DNA of 25,207 bases. Origin: a virus. The stretch is taken from the IMG/VR virus record IMGVR_UViG_3300044742_000147, positions 1-25,207 of that record; one strand, 5' to 3'. Every line of letters starts with the position of its first letter. Positions within the stretch are counted from its first letter, which is position 1. A model generated the notes under the pieces. It saw nothing but the letters and a program-made list of their open reading frames with translations, was not told where the DNA came from and searched no databases. The position numbers were made by a program, and so were the translations under genes. Below, in pieces: positions 15,679 to 22,024 of this stretch.

Positions 15679-16262
15679 GCTTGCACCACAAACATACCGA
15701 CGCCGCAAAGGTCGCGCGCATCAATTACCTTGCCGACCGCCGACAAGTGTTCAAGCCACCAAGAGTAGGGCATGACGGTCAAGTGCAAGTCCTTTCCGAT
15801 CGCTTGCCCGAAGCCGTCCGGAAAGAATGCTATTTGGAACCATACGACCCGACACGCGCGAAGCAATCGGAGAACGACCGCCATCGTATACTCAGGCGGG
15901 ATGTGTTCCATCACGTCGCAGCAAAAGCCCCATTGCCAATGAACCGGCGATGGCTTTGGGATGTGCTGCCACAGTGGTTGTTCGATGAAGCGATTTCTTG
16001 GAACGTCTTCCTTCAGAGCGAAGCCGGTGATATCGAGCCAATGGACATCAAGCCCGCGACTTGCAAATTCCAACCCCGCCACCCCCGCTCCGCAACCTGC
16101 ATCAAGCAGCATCGTCTCGCGCTTCGGCTTTATGACTGACATGAAGCGATCGACGTTCTCAAGCCCGGGCGATTTCTTGTGGTAATCTTCAACGTCCCAC
16201 ATTTCCTCATATTTGAGGCGTTCGGCCGCCGCGGAATCAGGGATATGAAGTTGCGGCATCAT
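15675..16262 (-). CDS. SAM-dependent methyltransferase
   Basis: The 195-residue product has a class I methyltransferase core: motif I LLDAGCGAG at 52-60, followed by VAGLEFASRGLDVHWLDIT with the acidic residue ending strand beta-2 (DIT). CCDVMEHIPPE near 113-123 fits the D-x-x-E-H-x-P region of small methyltransferases that modify sugars or small molecules. The length is that of a bare methyltransferase domain with no DNA-recognition region, so DNA methylation is unlikely. It is ATGA-coupled to genes on both sides, including the Maf-like gene, which suggests a joint role in glycan modification (inference). Confidence 0.8.
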   Translation of the reverse strand: MMPQLHIPDSAAAERLKYEEMWDVEDYHKKSPGLENVDRFMSVIKPKRETMLLDAGCGAGVAGLEFASRGLDVHWLDITGFALKEDVPRNRFIEQPLWQHIPKPSPVHWQWGFCCDVMEHIPPEYTMAVVLRLLRACRVVWFQIAFFPDGFGQAIGKDLHLTVMPYSWWLEHLSAVGKVIDARDLCGVGMFVVQA

Positions 16263-16552
16263 TGCACGCTGCTCCGCAACTTTTGTTCCAGTGCAGTAAT
16301 TATTTCCGCGAGCTTGTTGATCGTCGCCTGCAATATTCCAGCCTCGTCGTTTAGTTTCTCACGCTGGTCTTCCGGAGTCTTTTCGATATGTGCGCGCATA
16401 CGCGCCAAAGCAGAAATCATTTCGTCGCGGTCGCGACGCATTATTTCGATTTCAGCAATTTTCGGCTTCAACGCGTCAGCGCCGAAATTGCTGGTCGGCC
16501 GCGCTTTCCCCACAGCAACCGCTGGCGGATGACTTTTGAAACTACCTTTCAT
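16259..16552 (-). CDS. Small coiled-coil protein
   Basis: The 97-residue product MKGSFKSHPPAVAVGKARP... has a basic, flexible first third and a helical remainder (IAEIEIMRRDRDEMISALARMRAHIEK and ILQATINKLAEIITALEQKL) with coiled-coil spacing. No family is recognised. ATG 16552 is chosen; an in-frame GTG at 16609 would add 19 residues but overlap a neighbouring small ORF further. Its TGA overlaps the methyltransferase ATG (ATGA). It may be a structural or assembly helper. Confidence 0.55.
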   Translation of the reverse strand: MKGSFKSHPPAVAVGKARPTSNFGADALKPKIAEIEIMRRDRDEMISALARMRAHIEKTPEDQREKLNDEAGILQATINKLAEIITALEQKLRSSVQ

Positions 16553-16649
16553 GCGATATCTCGCTGAGAGCCCGCTGATTGAACGTGCATTTGTCGACCA
16601 TAAGCCCACCGCTAATGATCAACGAAAGCGTAACAAGAAGATAAGCCAT
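16542..16649 (-). CDS. Candidate 35-residue membrane peptide
   Basis: A short frame starts at ATG 16649-16647 with CAGGAGC about eight bases upstream and ends with TAG at 16544-16542. The product MAYLLVTLSLIISGGLMVDK plus a 15-residue polar tail has one hydrophobic helix at its N-terminus, like a signal anchor. The gene fits between the DUF4054 stop (17 bases upstream) and the next gene, whose ATG it overlaps by 11 bases. The clear ribosome site and hydrophobic segment support it; the size makes chance possible. Confidence 0.45.
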   Translation of the reverse strand: MAYLLVTLSLIISGGLMVDKCTFNQRALSEISHER

Positions 16650-16665
16650 GATGTTGCTCCTGTTA

Positions 16666-17061
16666 TTAAGTCCACGCGACCGCCGGAAAATTGCGCCGCC
16701 GTAAGGCAAGAAACCTGAGACCGTACGGTGTCGATGCAAATTCCCGCTCGTCTAACGAAACAGAGCTTGATGCGCCGCGGTCGGAATATTCGATTGACGC
16801 GTCACCAAGCTTTTCGCCTTTGATCGGTCCACTCACGCTCCCGAACGATGCCGCGCCGGGGGTGGAAAAAATAGCGCCCTCGTATGCCATCATATGCGCG
16901 GTCAAGGTTTGGATCGCGATCGTGTAGTCGCCTTCCAACCAAGATTCATCGACCCACATTTTCGCCTCGGCAATAAACAGATCGACTCGCGGGTCAGCCA
17001 CGCTATCGAACTCAGGATAGCGCGTCTTAACGTCCGTTGCGGTTGGATCGACGTACGCCAT
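16666..17061 (-). CDS. Head-tail adaptor (DUF4054-like)
   Basis: The 131-residue product MAYVDPTATDVKTRYPEFDSV has the DUF4054 signature: F/Y-x-x-R-Y-P-E-F, then VDLFIAEAKMWVDESW and TLTAHMMAYEGA (A-H-x-x helix). The family is related to adaptor proteins that bind under the portal and start the neck. ATG 17061 overlaps the upstream TGA by one base (TGATG); a TTG one codon earlier is not needed. The position after capsid genes is as expected, but the stopper that should follow is displaced by more than 11 kb. Confidence 0.85.
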   Translation of the reverse strand: MAYVDPTATDVKTRYPEFDSVADPRVDLFIAEAKMWVDESWLEGDYTIAIQTLTAHMMAYEGAIFSTPGAASFGSVSGPIKGEKLGDASIEYSDRGASSSVSLDEREFASTPYGLRFLALRRRNFPAVAWT

Positions 17062-17522
17062 CAATCATTCGCTGCTTTGCGCAACGCCTCAATCACGTCA
17101 GGACGCTTCGCTTGTGCGCCCGGCCACGCCTTCCCCAAAACGCGACGGGCCGACTGCCGAAGCTGGAACCACGGCATCCCCGCTTCAGCCTGGATCAGCA
17201 AAGCGCCCGGTCCTGCATCGACCGGATATCGCCTTCGGGAGCCCGTAGGAAGGGCAAGGGTGCGTTTTTCTTGCTCCGGGGGTGCTTCCTCAAGATCCAC
17301 GTCTGACCGCACCCGCTCGTCGCGCTGGTCTTGCGCGCCCGGGGAAAGTGCCCGGATACACCTGACGCCGACACCAGAGCGGTTCATTTCTTCGAGAATT
17401 GTGATGGTTGCTTGATCGAGGTCCGCCGTAACACTCTTGCCGCCTTCGATCGCGACAACCCGCCGATTGGTATCGTACACGACCCGGAGAGCATTTTCTC
17501 TGTTGGTCAATGTGCACAGCAT
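17061..17522 (-). CDS. Unknown head-region protein
   Basis: I do not recognise this 153-residue protein with certainty. It begins MLCTLTNRENALRVVYDTNRR, has a small beta-rich start (RVVAIEGGKSVTADLDQATI), a charged central linker (QDQRDERVRSDVDLEEAPPEQEK as a whole) and a C-terminal region with Trp/Gln and Ala-rich helices (PWFQLRQSARRVLGKAW). Rhizobial phages often have a short protein of this N-terminal type between capsid and adaptor; the extra C-terminal half is unusual. ATG 17522 follows GGGAGG at nine bases. Function unknown; a head or neck role is inferred from position. Confidence 0.6.
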   Translation of the reverse strand: MLCTLTNRENALRVVYDTNRRVVAIEGGKSVTADLDQATITILEEMNRSGVGVRCIRALSPGAQDQRDERVRSDVDLEEAPPEQEKRTLALPTGSRRRYPVDAGPGALLIQAEAGMPWFQLRQSARRVLGKAWPGAQAKRPDVIEALRKAAND

Positions 17523-17536
17523 TCTTCAGCCTCCCG

Positions 17537-17662
17537 CTACTCGTTGTCCAAATCCCAAAGTGCCCACGCCATCTCTCGTGCAAGCCAGAGCAACGTCATT
17601 CCGAAAAACATGGTGACGGAAGCAAGTGAGACGATTGCGACAGTACACCCGGTAGAGCACAT
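17537..17662 (-). CDS. Candidate 41-residue membrane peptide
   Basis: A frame from ATG 17662-17660 to TAG 17539-17537 encodes 41 residues with a hydrophobic helix (TVAIVSLASVTMFFGMTLLW) followed by a Trp-rich acidic tail (LAREMAWALWDLDNE). It lies in the only sizeable gap of the capsid region, just after the terminator hairpin and 14 bases before the next gene. Its ribosome site is weak (GACGGGG). It may be a small membrane protein or a chance ORF. Confidence 0.35.
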   Translation of the reverse strand: MCSTGCTVAIVSLASVTMFFGMTLLWLAREMAWALWDLDNE

Positions 17663-17678
17663 CCGGAAGCCCCGTCAG

Positions 17679-17708
17679 AAAACGGGGAGGGCGGCCCACG
17701 CCCTCCCC
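17679..17708 (-). terminator. Rho-independent terminator after the capsid gene
   Basis: On the minus strand GGGGAGGGCG and CGCCCTCCCC form a perfect 10-bp GC-rich stem with a five-base loop, followed by GTTTTC. It lies 21 bases past the major capsid stop. Termination or attenuation here would make capsid mRNA more abundant than downstream neck and tail mRNA. Confidence 0.75.
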
Positions 17709-17729
17709 CACCACGCCGCCATAAGAACC

Positions 17730-18704
17730 TTAAGAAGCGTAGTCCGAAATACCATCCACATAGCGCACCGCACCCGGGCGACGGATTTCGAGACCACCAA
17801 GCCGGAAGATTCCTGGAATGTCGTAAGTGATCGGCCCTGTCTGCCATACCGGCATGAACCGATGCGGCATGGGGATGTGCATCTTGAGCACTTGCGGATC
17901 ACGGCGATAAACAACCATGCGTCCCTTGTCGCCGCCGACGCCGGCATTCTCAAGACCGCGCACGCCGACGATCTTCAACGGCTGTCCGGTGATCTGGCTA
18001 TAGATGTTGTACCGCCTTAGCCATTCCAGAACGTTGGTATCCGTTCCGCCGGTCGTGCTCATGCGCGTGCCGGCGAGCCTGGACATCTCCGCAACCGGGA
18101 GCAAAACCGTGTCCGCCATTTCGACCGTCAGCGACGCCGTGTAGACGCCGGATAGCGCATCGTTCACGTCCGCCGCGATTTGGTCGCCCGTCTTGTTCGC
18201 CCACGCCGCTGAGCCGCCGGTGCCCGTCGCCGCCGCCGCCGCGATGGTCACGATCGCATCGGCATTGAGAAGGCCCGTAAAGCCTTTGGTCGTGTCGCCG
18301 CGGAGTGCTTTGTCATCCACGAATTCCTCATACGCGCGTCGCGCTGCTTCCGCGCGCTCGGTCGTAAGGTTCATTCCGGGGATCATCATCGCCTGCCCAA
18401 GTTCTTCCAGGGTGTAGCGATAGCCGATGCCGGCCATCTCGATACCCTGCTCGAACTTCGAGCGTTGCACATCGGCAAGCGGAAGATCGGTCGCGGAATG
18501 GTGAAACCAATTCGCTTGACCCGCCTTGTCGAGCGAATAGTACGTGACGCTTTTTGCCCATTCCGGAGCCGAACTATCGACGGGGATCAGCGCCGGATAT
18601 TGCACATCCGGATACTGAATGCGGTAGACCTCGGCTTCGATGTACGAAACCTGAGAAACGAGGAAGCCCATCGCTTGCTGAGCATCCTTCACAAAATTGC
18701 GCAT
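17730..18704 (-). CDS. Major capsid protein (DUF2184-like, HK97 fold)
   Basis: The 324-residue product matches DUF2184-type capsid proteins: RIQYPDVQYPALIPVDSSAP near the N-terminus, SVTYYSLDKAGQANW, LPLADVQRSKFEQGIEMAGIGYRYT, an E-x-A-R-R-A-Y-E-E-F-V-D helix (E-loop/spine region), and C-terminal VYRRDPQVLKMHIPMPH and FRLGGLEIRRPGAVRYVDG. I chose ATG 18704-18702 because AAGGAG stands before it; a frame extending to 18926 is in antisense-like, Arg-rich sequence overlapping the decoration gene. No N-terminal scaffold domain is present, in keeping with a separate nested scaffold upstream. A terminator hairpin follows. Confidence 0.92.
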   Translation of the reverse strand: MRNFVKDAQQAMGFLVSQVSYIEAEVYRIQYPDVQYPALIPVDSSAPEWAKSVTYYSLDKAGQANWFHHSATDLPLADVQRSKFEQGIEMAGIGYRYTLEELGQAMMIPGMNLTTERAEAARRAYEEFVDDKALRGDTTKGFTGLLNADAIVTIAAAAATGTGGSAAWANKTGDQIAADVNDALSGVYTASLTVEMADTVLLPVAEMSRLAGTRMSTTGGTDTNVLEWLRRYNIYSQITGQPLKIVGVRGLENAGVGGDKGRMVVYRRDPQVLKMHIPMPHRFMPVWQTGPITYDIPGIFRLGGLEIRRPGAVRYVDGISDYAS

Positions 18705-18751
18705 TTGGTTTTCTCCTTCAAGAGGAAAGCGCAGGAAGCGCGGTTTCAGGA

Positions 18752-19225
18752 TTACGTGCGTTGCAATCCGCTGATGCGAACGATTGCGAGACCAGCGCCG
18801 GTGACAGAAGTCATCCATCGCGCGCCGGGGATAGGTCCGCTGCCGCCCGAATTGCCAAGGATGCCGCTCGTTGCGTCGTAATGCACAACCTCGCCAGCGG
18901 CGACAGTCGCGTCCGTCGTCACCCAAATGTCGCCCATCGTGAGGATGCCGGCATTTGCATACTGCGGATACTCGTCGAGGTAGTCGGAGTCCGCCGTGAC
19001 CGGAGCCAGCGTCACATCACGCACTGAGATGCCGGCGAATGCGGTCAGAGCCCCACCAAGCCCGACTCCCTTGTCGTTCGCGCCTTGCTTGACGGCGCGA
19101 CCAAAGGGAAGACCGGATGAAGGCTCAACGGTGCGCGTATCGATTTGATACGGATTCTCGTTCGCGACCATGCCGGCATAAGCCTTCACAATCCGTTCGA
19201 GGTAGGTTGATTGAACAACAGCCAT
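18752..19225 (-). CDS. Capsid cement/decoration protein
   Basis: The 157-residue product begins MAVVQSTYLERIVKAYAGMVANE, then TRTVEPSSGLPFGRAVKQGA and GISVRDVTL, the pattern of gp24-like structural cement proteins that bind the outside of HK97-fold capsids. The C-terminal half is beta-rich (GDIWVTTDATVAAGEVVHYD; AGLAIVRISG). It lies between the protease-scaffold and the capsid gene, the usual place for decoration proteins. AAGGATC precedes ATG 19225. It is expected to bind after expansion and to be present in high copy number. Confidence 0.85.
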   Translation of the reverse strand: MAVVQSTYLERIVKAYAGMVANENPYQIDTRTVEPSSGLPFGRAVKQGANDKGVGLGGALTAFAGISVRDVTLAPVTADSDYLDEYPQYANAGILTMGDIWVTTDATVAAGEVVHYDATSGILGNSGGSGPIPGARWMTSVTGAGLAIVRISGLQRT

Positions 19226-19257
19226 AGCGGTGATCCTTCTCTTGTCTCAAAAGTATT

Positions 19258-19271
19258 TCAGAGCGCTCTGA
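19258..19271. repeat. 14-bp perfect palindrome
   Basis: TCAGAGCGCTCTGA is a perfect inverted repeat in the 56-base gap between the scaffold/protease stop and the decoration gene. In RNA it would form only a short loop-less hairpin, so a protein-binding site is as likely as a structural role. No promoter was recognised beside it. Confidence 0.5.
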
Positions 19272-19281
19272 TCGAAGATGA

Positions 19282-19899
19282 TCAATTCGTCTGTGCGGGC
19301 TGCGGATTCTTCCAAGCGGATTGAAGCCGCTTGTTGTATTCGTCGTAGGCTTTGTCGGCCGCACTGATGCCGTGCTGTGGTTGACCCGACAGCGCATCCG
19401 CAAGGCGATCGACACCGTTGCCTTGACCCGCATCATCGACCTTGACGCCAGCGGCGAGTGTATTGAACGAAGCGGTGATCGCGTCTTCGGTCCATCCCTT
19501 CGCCGTGTCGCCAAGCTTCACATCGACGACTTGCTTGCGCATGTCGGCAACGGTCTTGCCATCGACGACCAGCTTGTCACCAATCAGCGCGCGTGCCTTG
19601 CCAGCGATTTCGGCGCGTTCCTTGACCAACGTGTCAAGAGCAGCCGGCGTGATCTTCGCGTCCTCAAGCTGCTTCTTGAGCGTCGCGATTTCGGCATCCT
19701 TGGTGGCGATCGCCTTCGCGCTTTCGTCGATCGCATCCTTGCTCTTTTTGGAGGTTTCTTCTTCCTCCTTGAGCTTGGCCGACAACGTGTCGATTTGCTT
19801 TTGCAGCGCCAACAGATGCCGCTCGACAACCTTCGAAGCCATGTCGGTCATCGCGACAGCAAGCCCGTCAATGGTCACGCTCTTAAGTTCTTCAGTCAT
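19282..19899 (-). CDS. Nested scaffold protein from an internal start
   Basis: ATG 19899-19897 lies in frame inside the protease gene and is preceded by AAGGAG (19914-19909) with nine bases spacing. The product would be 205 residues: MTEELKSVTIDGLAVAMTDM, a long coiled coil and a C-terminal acidic-to-polar tail. This is the same arrangement as lambda C/Nu3, where the scaffold is made from an in-frame start within the protease gene. The protease half then acts as minor component and the short form as bulk scaffold. The ribosome site is as strong as those of real gene starts here. Confidence 0.7.
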   Translation of the reverse strand: MTEELKSVTIDGLAVAMTDMASKVVERHLLALQKQIDTLSAKLKEEEETSKKSKDAIDESAKAIATKDAEIATLKKQLEDAKITPAALDTLVKERAEIAGKARALIGDKLVVDGKTVADMRKQVVDVKLGDTAKGWTEDAITASFNTLAAGVKVDDAGQGNGVDRLADALSGQPQHGISAADKAYDEYNKRLQSAWKNPQPAQTN

Positions 19900-20760
19900 G
19901 GTGTCTTTCTCCTTCCGATTCCGTCTTTCGATTTCGTCCGCAAGACGGCGGACCACATCACCCGAAAATGTTTCCTCTGTCTGATCCCCAATCGCAAGCG
20001 CCGACCCGCCGCGCGCCGCGCGCACAAGCGCGAGATGGTTGGCGCGAATATCGGTCTGGAAAGCGTCGTAAGCCTCGCCGGTTGGAGTCCGACCGGACTC
20101 CCATTTCAAGTCCATCGTGTAACCGAGAGACAATTGGCGCTTACCGTTTTGCACGTCCCTAACCGCGTCGTGATCCATGAACATTGTCGGGACGCGGATA
20201 TAGTCCCCGTCACGCAACACTTCGCTGCCAAGTATCCCGACCGAGAACTTTTTCCAATTCTTCGAATTCACAAGCACGGGCGGGTGATCATTCGTAATCG
20301 GCCTGCCGGCATACGAGTGCAAGGAATCCTTCGCGAAGACGACCGCTTCCGGCCGATACACGCGAACGTCGTCCATCTCCGGACGACCCAATTCCTTGCC
20401 CTTGTAGATTTGAATGCCGGTTCGAGCGATCCGCGGCATGGCAACCAAATAGCCGGCATCGGTCGTGCGGATATCGGAACCAGCGTCAAAAGCAATCGTT
20501 TCGCGCACGTCGAACGAATCAACTACCTCGGAATCACTTGTTCCGAACTCGTCCTTTGTCCACTTGCCAGAGCCGGATTCGGGAGGACTCCAACCATCGC
20601 TCGAAACTTCCGTCCACGCACGCTTGAAGCACGTCGAATCAGCCATATCCGGCTTCGCCGCTACAATCGCGTTGTAAGCCTTGCGGAAGATCGTCTGCGC
20701 TTCTTCGGGGAGCGACGACCGGACTGATTTCGGAAGATCTGAATTCTTGGCGTACGGCAT
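19282..20760 (-). CDS. ChaB domain-DUF2213 prohead protease-scaffold fusion
   Basis: The 492-residue product begins MPYAKNSDLPKSVRSSLPEE, a ChaB domain (1-~60). A DUF2213-type prohead protease follows (about 80-260) with GRPITNDHPP (candidate catalytic His159), KRQLSLGYTMDL (candidate Ser211) and ANHLALVRAARGG. The order His-Ser resembles the S78/assemblin proteases; catalytic assignments are by motif only. From about residue 288 a Lys/Glu/Ala-rich coiled coil (LQKQIDTLSAKLKEEEETSK) looks like a scaffold domain, ending QPAQTN. The protease would cleave scaffold and itself during prohead maturation. ATG 20760 overlaps the BA14K stop (TGATG) and gives the conserved MPY start; GTGs upstream are rejected. 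An internal ribosome site before residue 288 is listed separately. Confidence 0.87.
   Translation of the reverse strand: MPYAKNSDLPKSVRSSLPEEAQTIFRKAYNAIVAAKPDMADSTCFKRAWTEVSSDGWSPPESGSGKWTKDEFGTSDSEVVDSFDVRETIAFDAGSDIRTTDAGYLVAMPRIARTGIQIYKGKELGRPEMDDVRVYRPEAVVFAKDSLHSYAGRPITNDHPPVLVNSKNWKKFSVGILGSEVLRDGDYIRVPTMFMDHDAVRDVQNGKRQLSLGYTMDLKWESGRTPTGEAYDAFQTDIRANHLALVRAARGGSALAIGDQTEETFSGDVVRRLADEIERRNRKEKDTMTEELKSVTIDGLAVAMTDMASKVVERHLLALQKQIDTLSAKLKEEEETSKKSKDAIDESAKAIATKDAEIATLKKQLEDAKITPAALDTLVKERAEIAGKARALIGDKLVVDGKTVADMRKQVVDVKLGDTAKGWTEDAITASFNTLAAGVKVDDAGQGNGVDRLADALSGQPQHGISAADKAYDEYNKRLQSAWKNPQPAQTN
19909..19914 (-). promoter_or_regulatory. Internal ribosome binding site for the nested scaffold
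   Basis: The minus strand reads AAGGAG nine bases before an in-frame ATG, inside the junction between the protease and coiled-coil domains (residues RRNRKEKDT just before). Coincidence of a strong site with a domain border supports function. Confidence 0.65.
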
Positions 20761-21125
20761 CACGGACACCTGTGCGCAAATCCGTCGTAACCCATGTAGC
20801 TCTGGGTCTGCGGATTGTAAGAGCGGAAGCGCTGAATGCAGTACGCAATCTGCGGATCAACGTACTGTTGTTGCGGAACATATTGCGGCTGGTACATAAC
20901 CGGCGGCTGATAATAAACCGGAGGGGGTGGAGGTCGGTAGTAAACCGGAGGCGGCCCAATCATTCCGCCTATAACTCCACCGGCAATCCCACCAACGATC
21001 CCACCGAATATCGCCGCGCCCGGATCAAAGCCACGGTTGCGATGATGTCGCCATTGAGCATCGGCCGGCGTCGCAATTAGCAGAAGGAGAAAAACGACTA
21101 AGCCCGCCAGTGCTTTCTTATCCAA
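20760..21125 (-). CDS. BA14K-like secreted Pro/Tyr-rich protein
   Basis: The product is about 121 residues with a signal peptide (KKALAGLVVFLLLLIATPADA, cleavage likely after ADA). A basic stretch and a Gly-rich segment (IFGGIVGGIAGGVIGGMIG) precede a Pro/Tyr-rich region (PPPVYYRPPPPPVYYQPP). The C-terminus YCIQRFRSYNPQTQSYMGYD...RCP matches the BA14K family (PF07886), immunoreactive, lectin-like surface proteins of Brucella and rhizobia. The likely start is TTG 21125, which places the signal peptide at the N-terminus; the frame stays open upstream to 21293, so this is not certain. It overlaps the glycosyltransferase gene by 28 bases. It is a host-type surface protein in a head operon, so a cargo (moron) gene is likely. 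Confidence 0.75.
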   Translation of the reverse strand: MDKKALAGLVVFLLLLIATPADAQWRHHRNRGFDPGAAIFGGIVGGIAGGVIGGMIGPPPVYYRPPPPPVYYQPPVMYQPQYVPQQQYVDPQIAYCIQRFRSYNPQTQSYMGYDGFAHRCP

Positions 21126-21811
21126 GGCGTTTCCGCCTGAGAACGAGCATCCCAAGGCTTGTGCTTGCCATTGAAAGAAACGATGCGGGCATTGTCCGGC
21201 AACGGTCGCTGTCGAAGATCGCGCGAGTACGAATACACGCCGTCTGCGATATCCCAACCGGGGGCAGTACCGTTCAGCTTCAACGACAACCATGCCTGAT
21301 CAGAGCCGAAGTACCTTGCCTCGCGTGTCTGCTGTGGAGATTTTTCGGGATCGAATTCATCCCAAAGCCACCGCATACACCCCGCTTTGAACATAAACAA
21401 CGAGCCGTTGTATACTACTGGACGGAAGCTGCCAACCCCCCTCCACCCTACAAATTCATCATCCCGCTCGAACAAAGGTTTGAGGTCGCCAACAAGAACT
21501 ACGTCGAGGTCCATCGACACTACGCGTTCGCCCTTTGCAATTCCGATGTCATCGGTCGCCGCAACGAACAATTTAAGCCGGCGATAACACGATGGGAGCA
21601 TTGCGCCGGAAGGATTACGAAGCCCATTGCAGTCGGTCCAAAGCGGGAAGGTTTCGCACTCCACACCGTCCGTATTGTCGGTAATACAAATCAGGCGATG
21701 CTTGCCGGCATAATGCCGATCGAGCATCGCCTTAAACGTGTTGACGTGCTTGTGGGTGAATATCGTTCGATATTCAGGTGATGCCCATTTCCACACGACA
21801 AACGTGATCAC
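21098..21811 (-). CDS. Glycosyltransferase, DxD type
   Basis: The 237-residue product starts MITFVVWKW and carries VSMDLDVVLVGDL (Asp101-Leu-Asp103, a metal-binding DxD motif) and RPVVYNGSLFMFKAG, with FGSDQAWLS later: the pattern of GT8-like phage or capsule glycosyltransferases. It should transfer a sugar from a nucleotide donor in the cytoplasm. The start is GTG 21811-21809, overlapping the upstream TGA (GTGA); AAGG lies upstream. It is one of three glycosyltransferases here and is similar in style to the one at 23052-23768, so the two may be paralogues. Confidence 0.82.
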   Translation of the reverse strand: MITFVVWKWASPEYRTIFTHKHVNTFKAMLDRHYAGKHRLICITDNTDGVECETFPLWTDCNGLRNPSGAMLPSCYRRLKLFVAATDDIGIAKGERVVSMDLDVVLVGDLKPLFERDDEFVGWRGVGSFRPVVYNGSLFMFKAGCMRWLWDEFDPEKSPQQTREARYFGSDQAWLSLKLNGTAPGWDIADGVYSYSRDLRQRPLPDNARIVSFNGKHKPWDARSQAETPWIRKHWRA

Positions 21812-21990
21812 ACGCGCGTCACCTTGTAGCCGCGCCCGCGCAAGTGATCGAGGATTTCCTGCGCACCTTCCGGAGTGATCTTCATCACCCTGTGGTCACC
21901 GAGAATCTTTCCGGTGAAAGTCACATTCAAGCCGGTCAGATCATTAACGACTGCCCTCGAAAGCTTCTGTGTCTCGTCTTCGCCGTTCAT
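21808..21990 (-). CDS. Unknown 60-residue protein
   Basis: The product MNGEDETQKLSRAVVNDLTG... is small, charged and predicted to have a helix-strand-helix pattern (LNVTFTGKILGDHRVMKI, then TPEGAQEILDHLRGRGYK). ATG 21990 follows AAAGGAGAA at good spacing, and its stop is coupled to the glycosyltransferase start. It is a real gene by these signs; no family is recognised. Confidence 0.65.
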   Translation of the reverse strand: MNGEDETQKLSRAVVNDLTGLNVTFTGKILGDHRVMKITPEGAQEILDHLRGRGYKVTRV

Positions 21991-22024
21991 TGGGTTCTCC
22001 TTTGTTAAAGCTCGATATCATCAT

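Noticed and set aside
18705-18926. 74-codon N-terminal extension of the capsid gene
   Set aside because: Arg/Trp/His-rich, overlaps the decoration gene, and a strong ribosome site precedes ATG 18704.
19321-20727. Long plus-strand open frame (468 codons)
   Set aside because: Antisense to the protease-scaffold gene, whose minus-strand product has recognised ChaB and DUF2213 motifs; the plus-strand product has no domain pattern.
21110-21781. Plus-strand open frame of 223 codons
   Set aside because: Antisense to the DxD glycosyltransferase, which has clear motifs and operon coupling.
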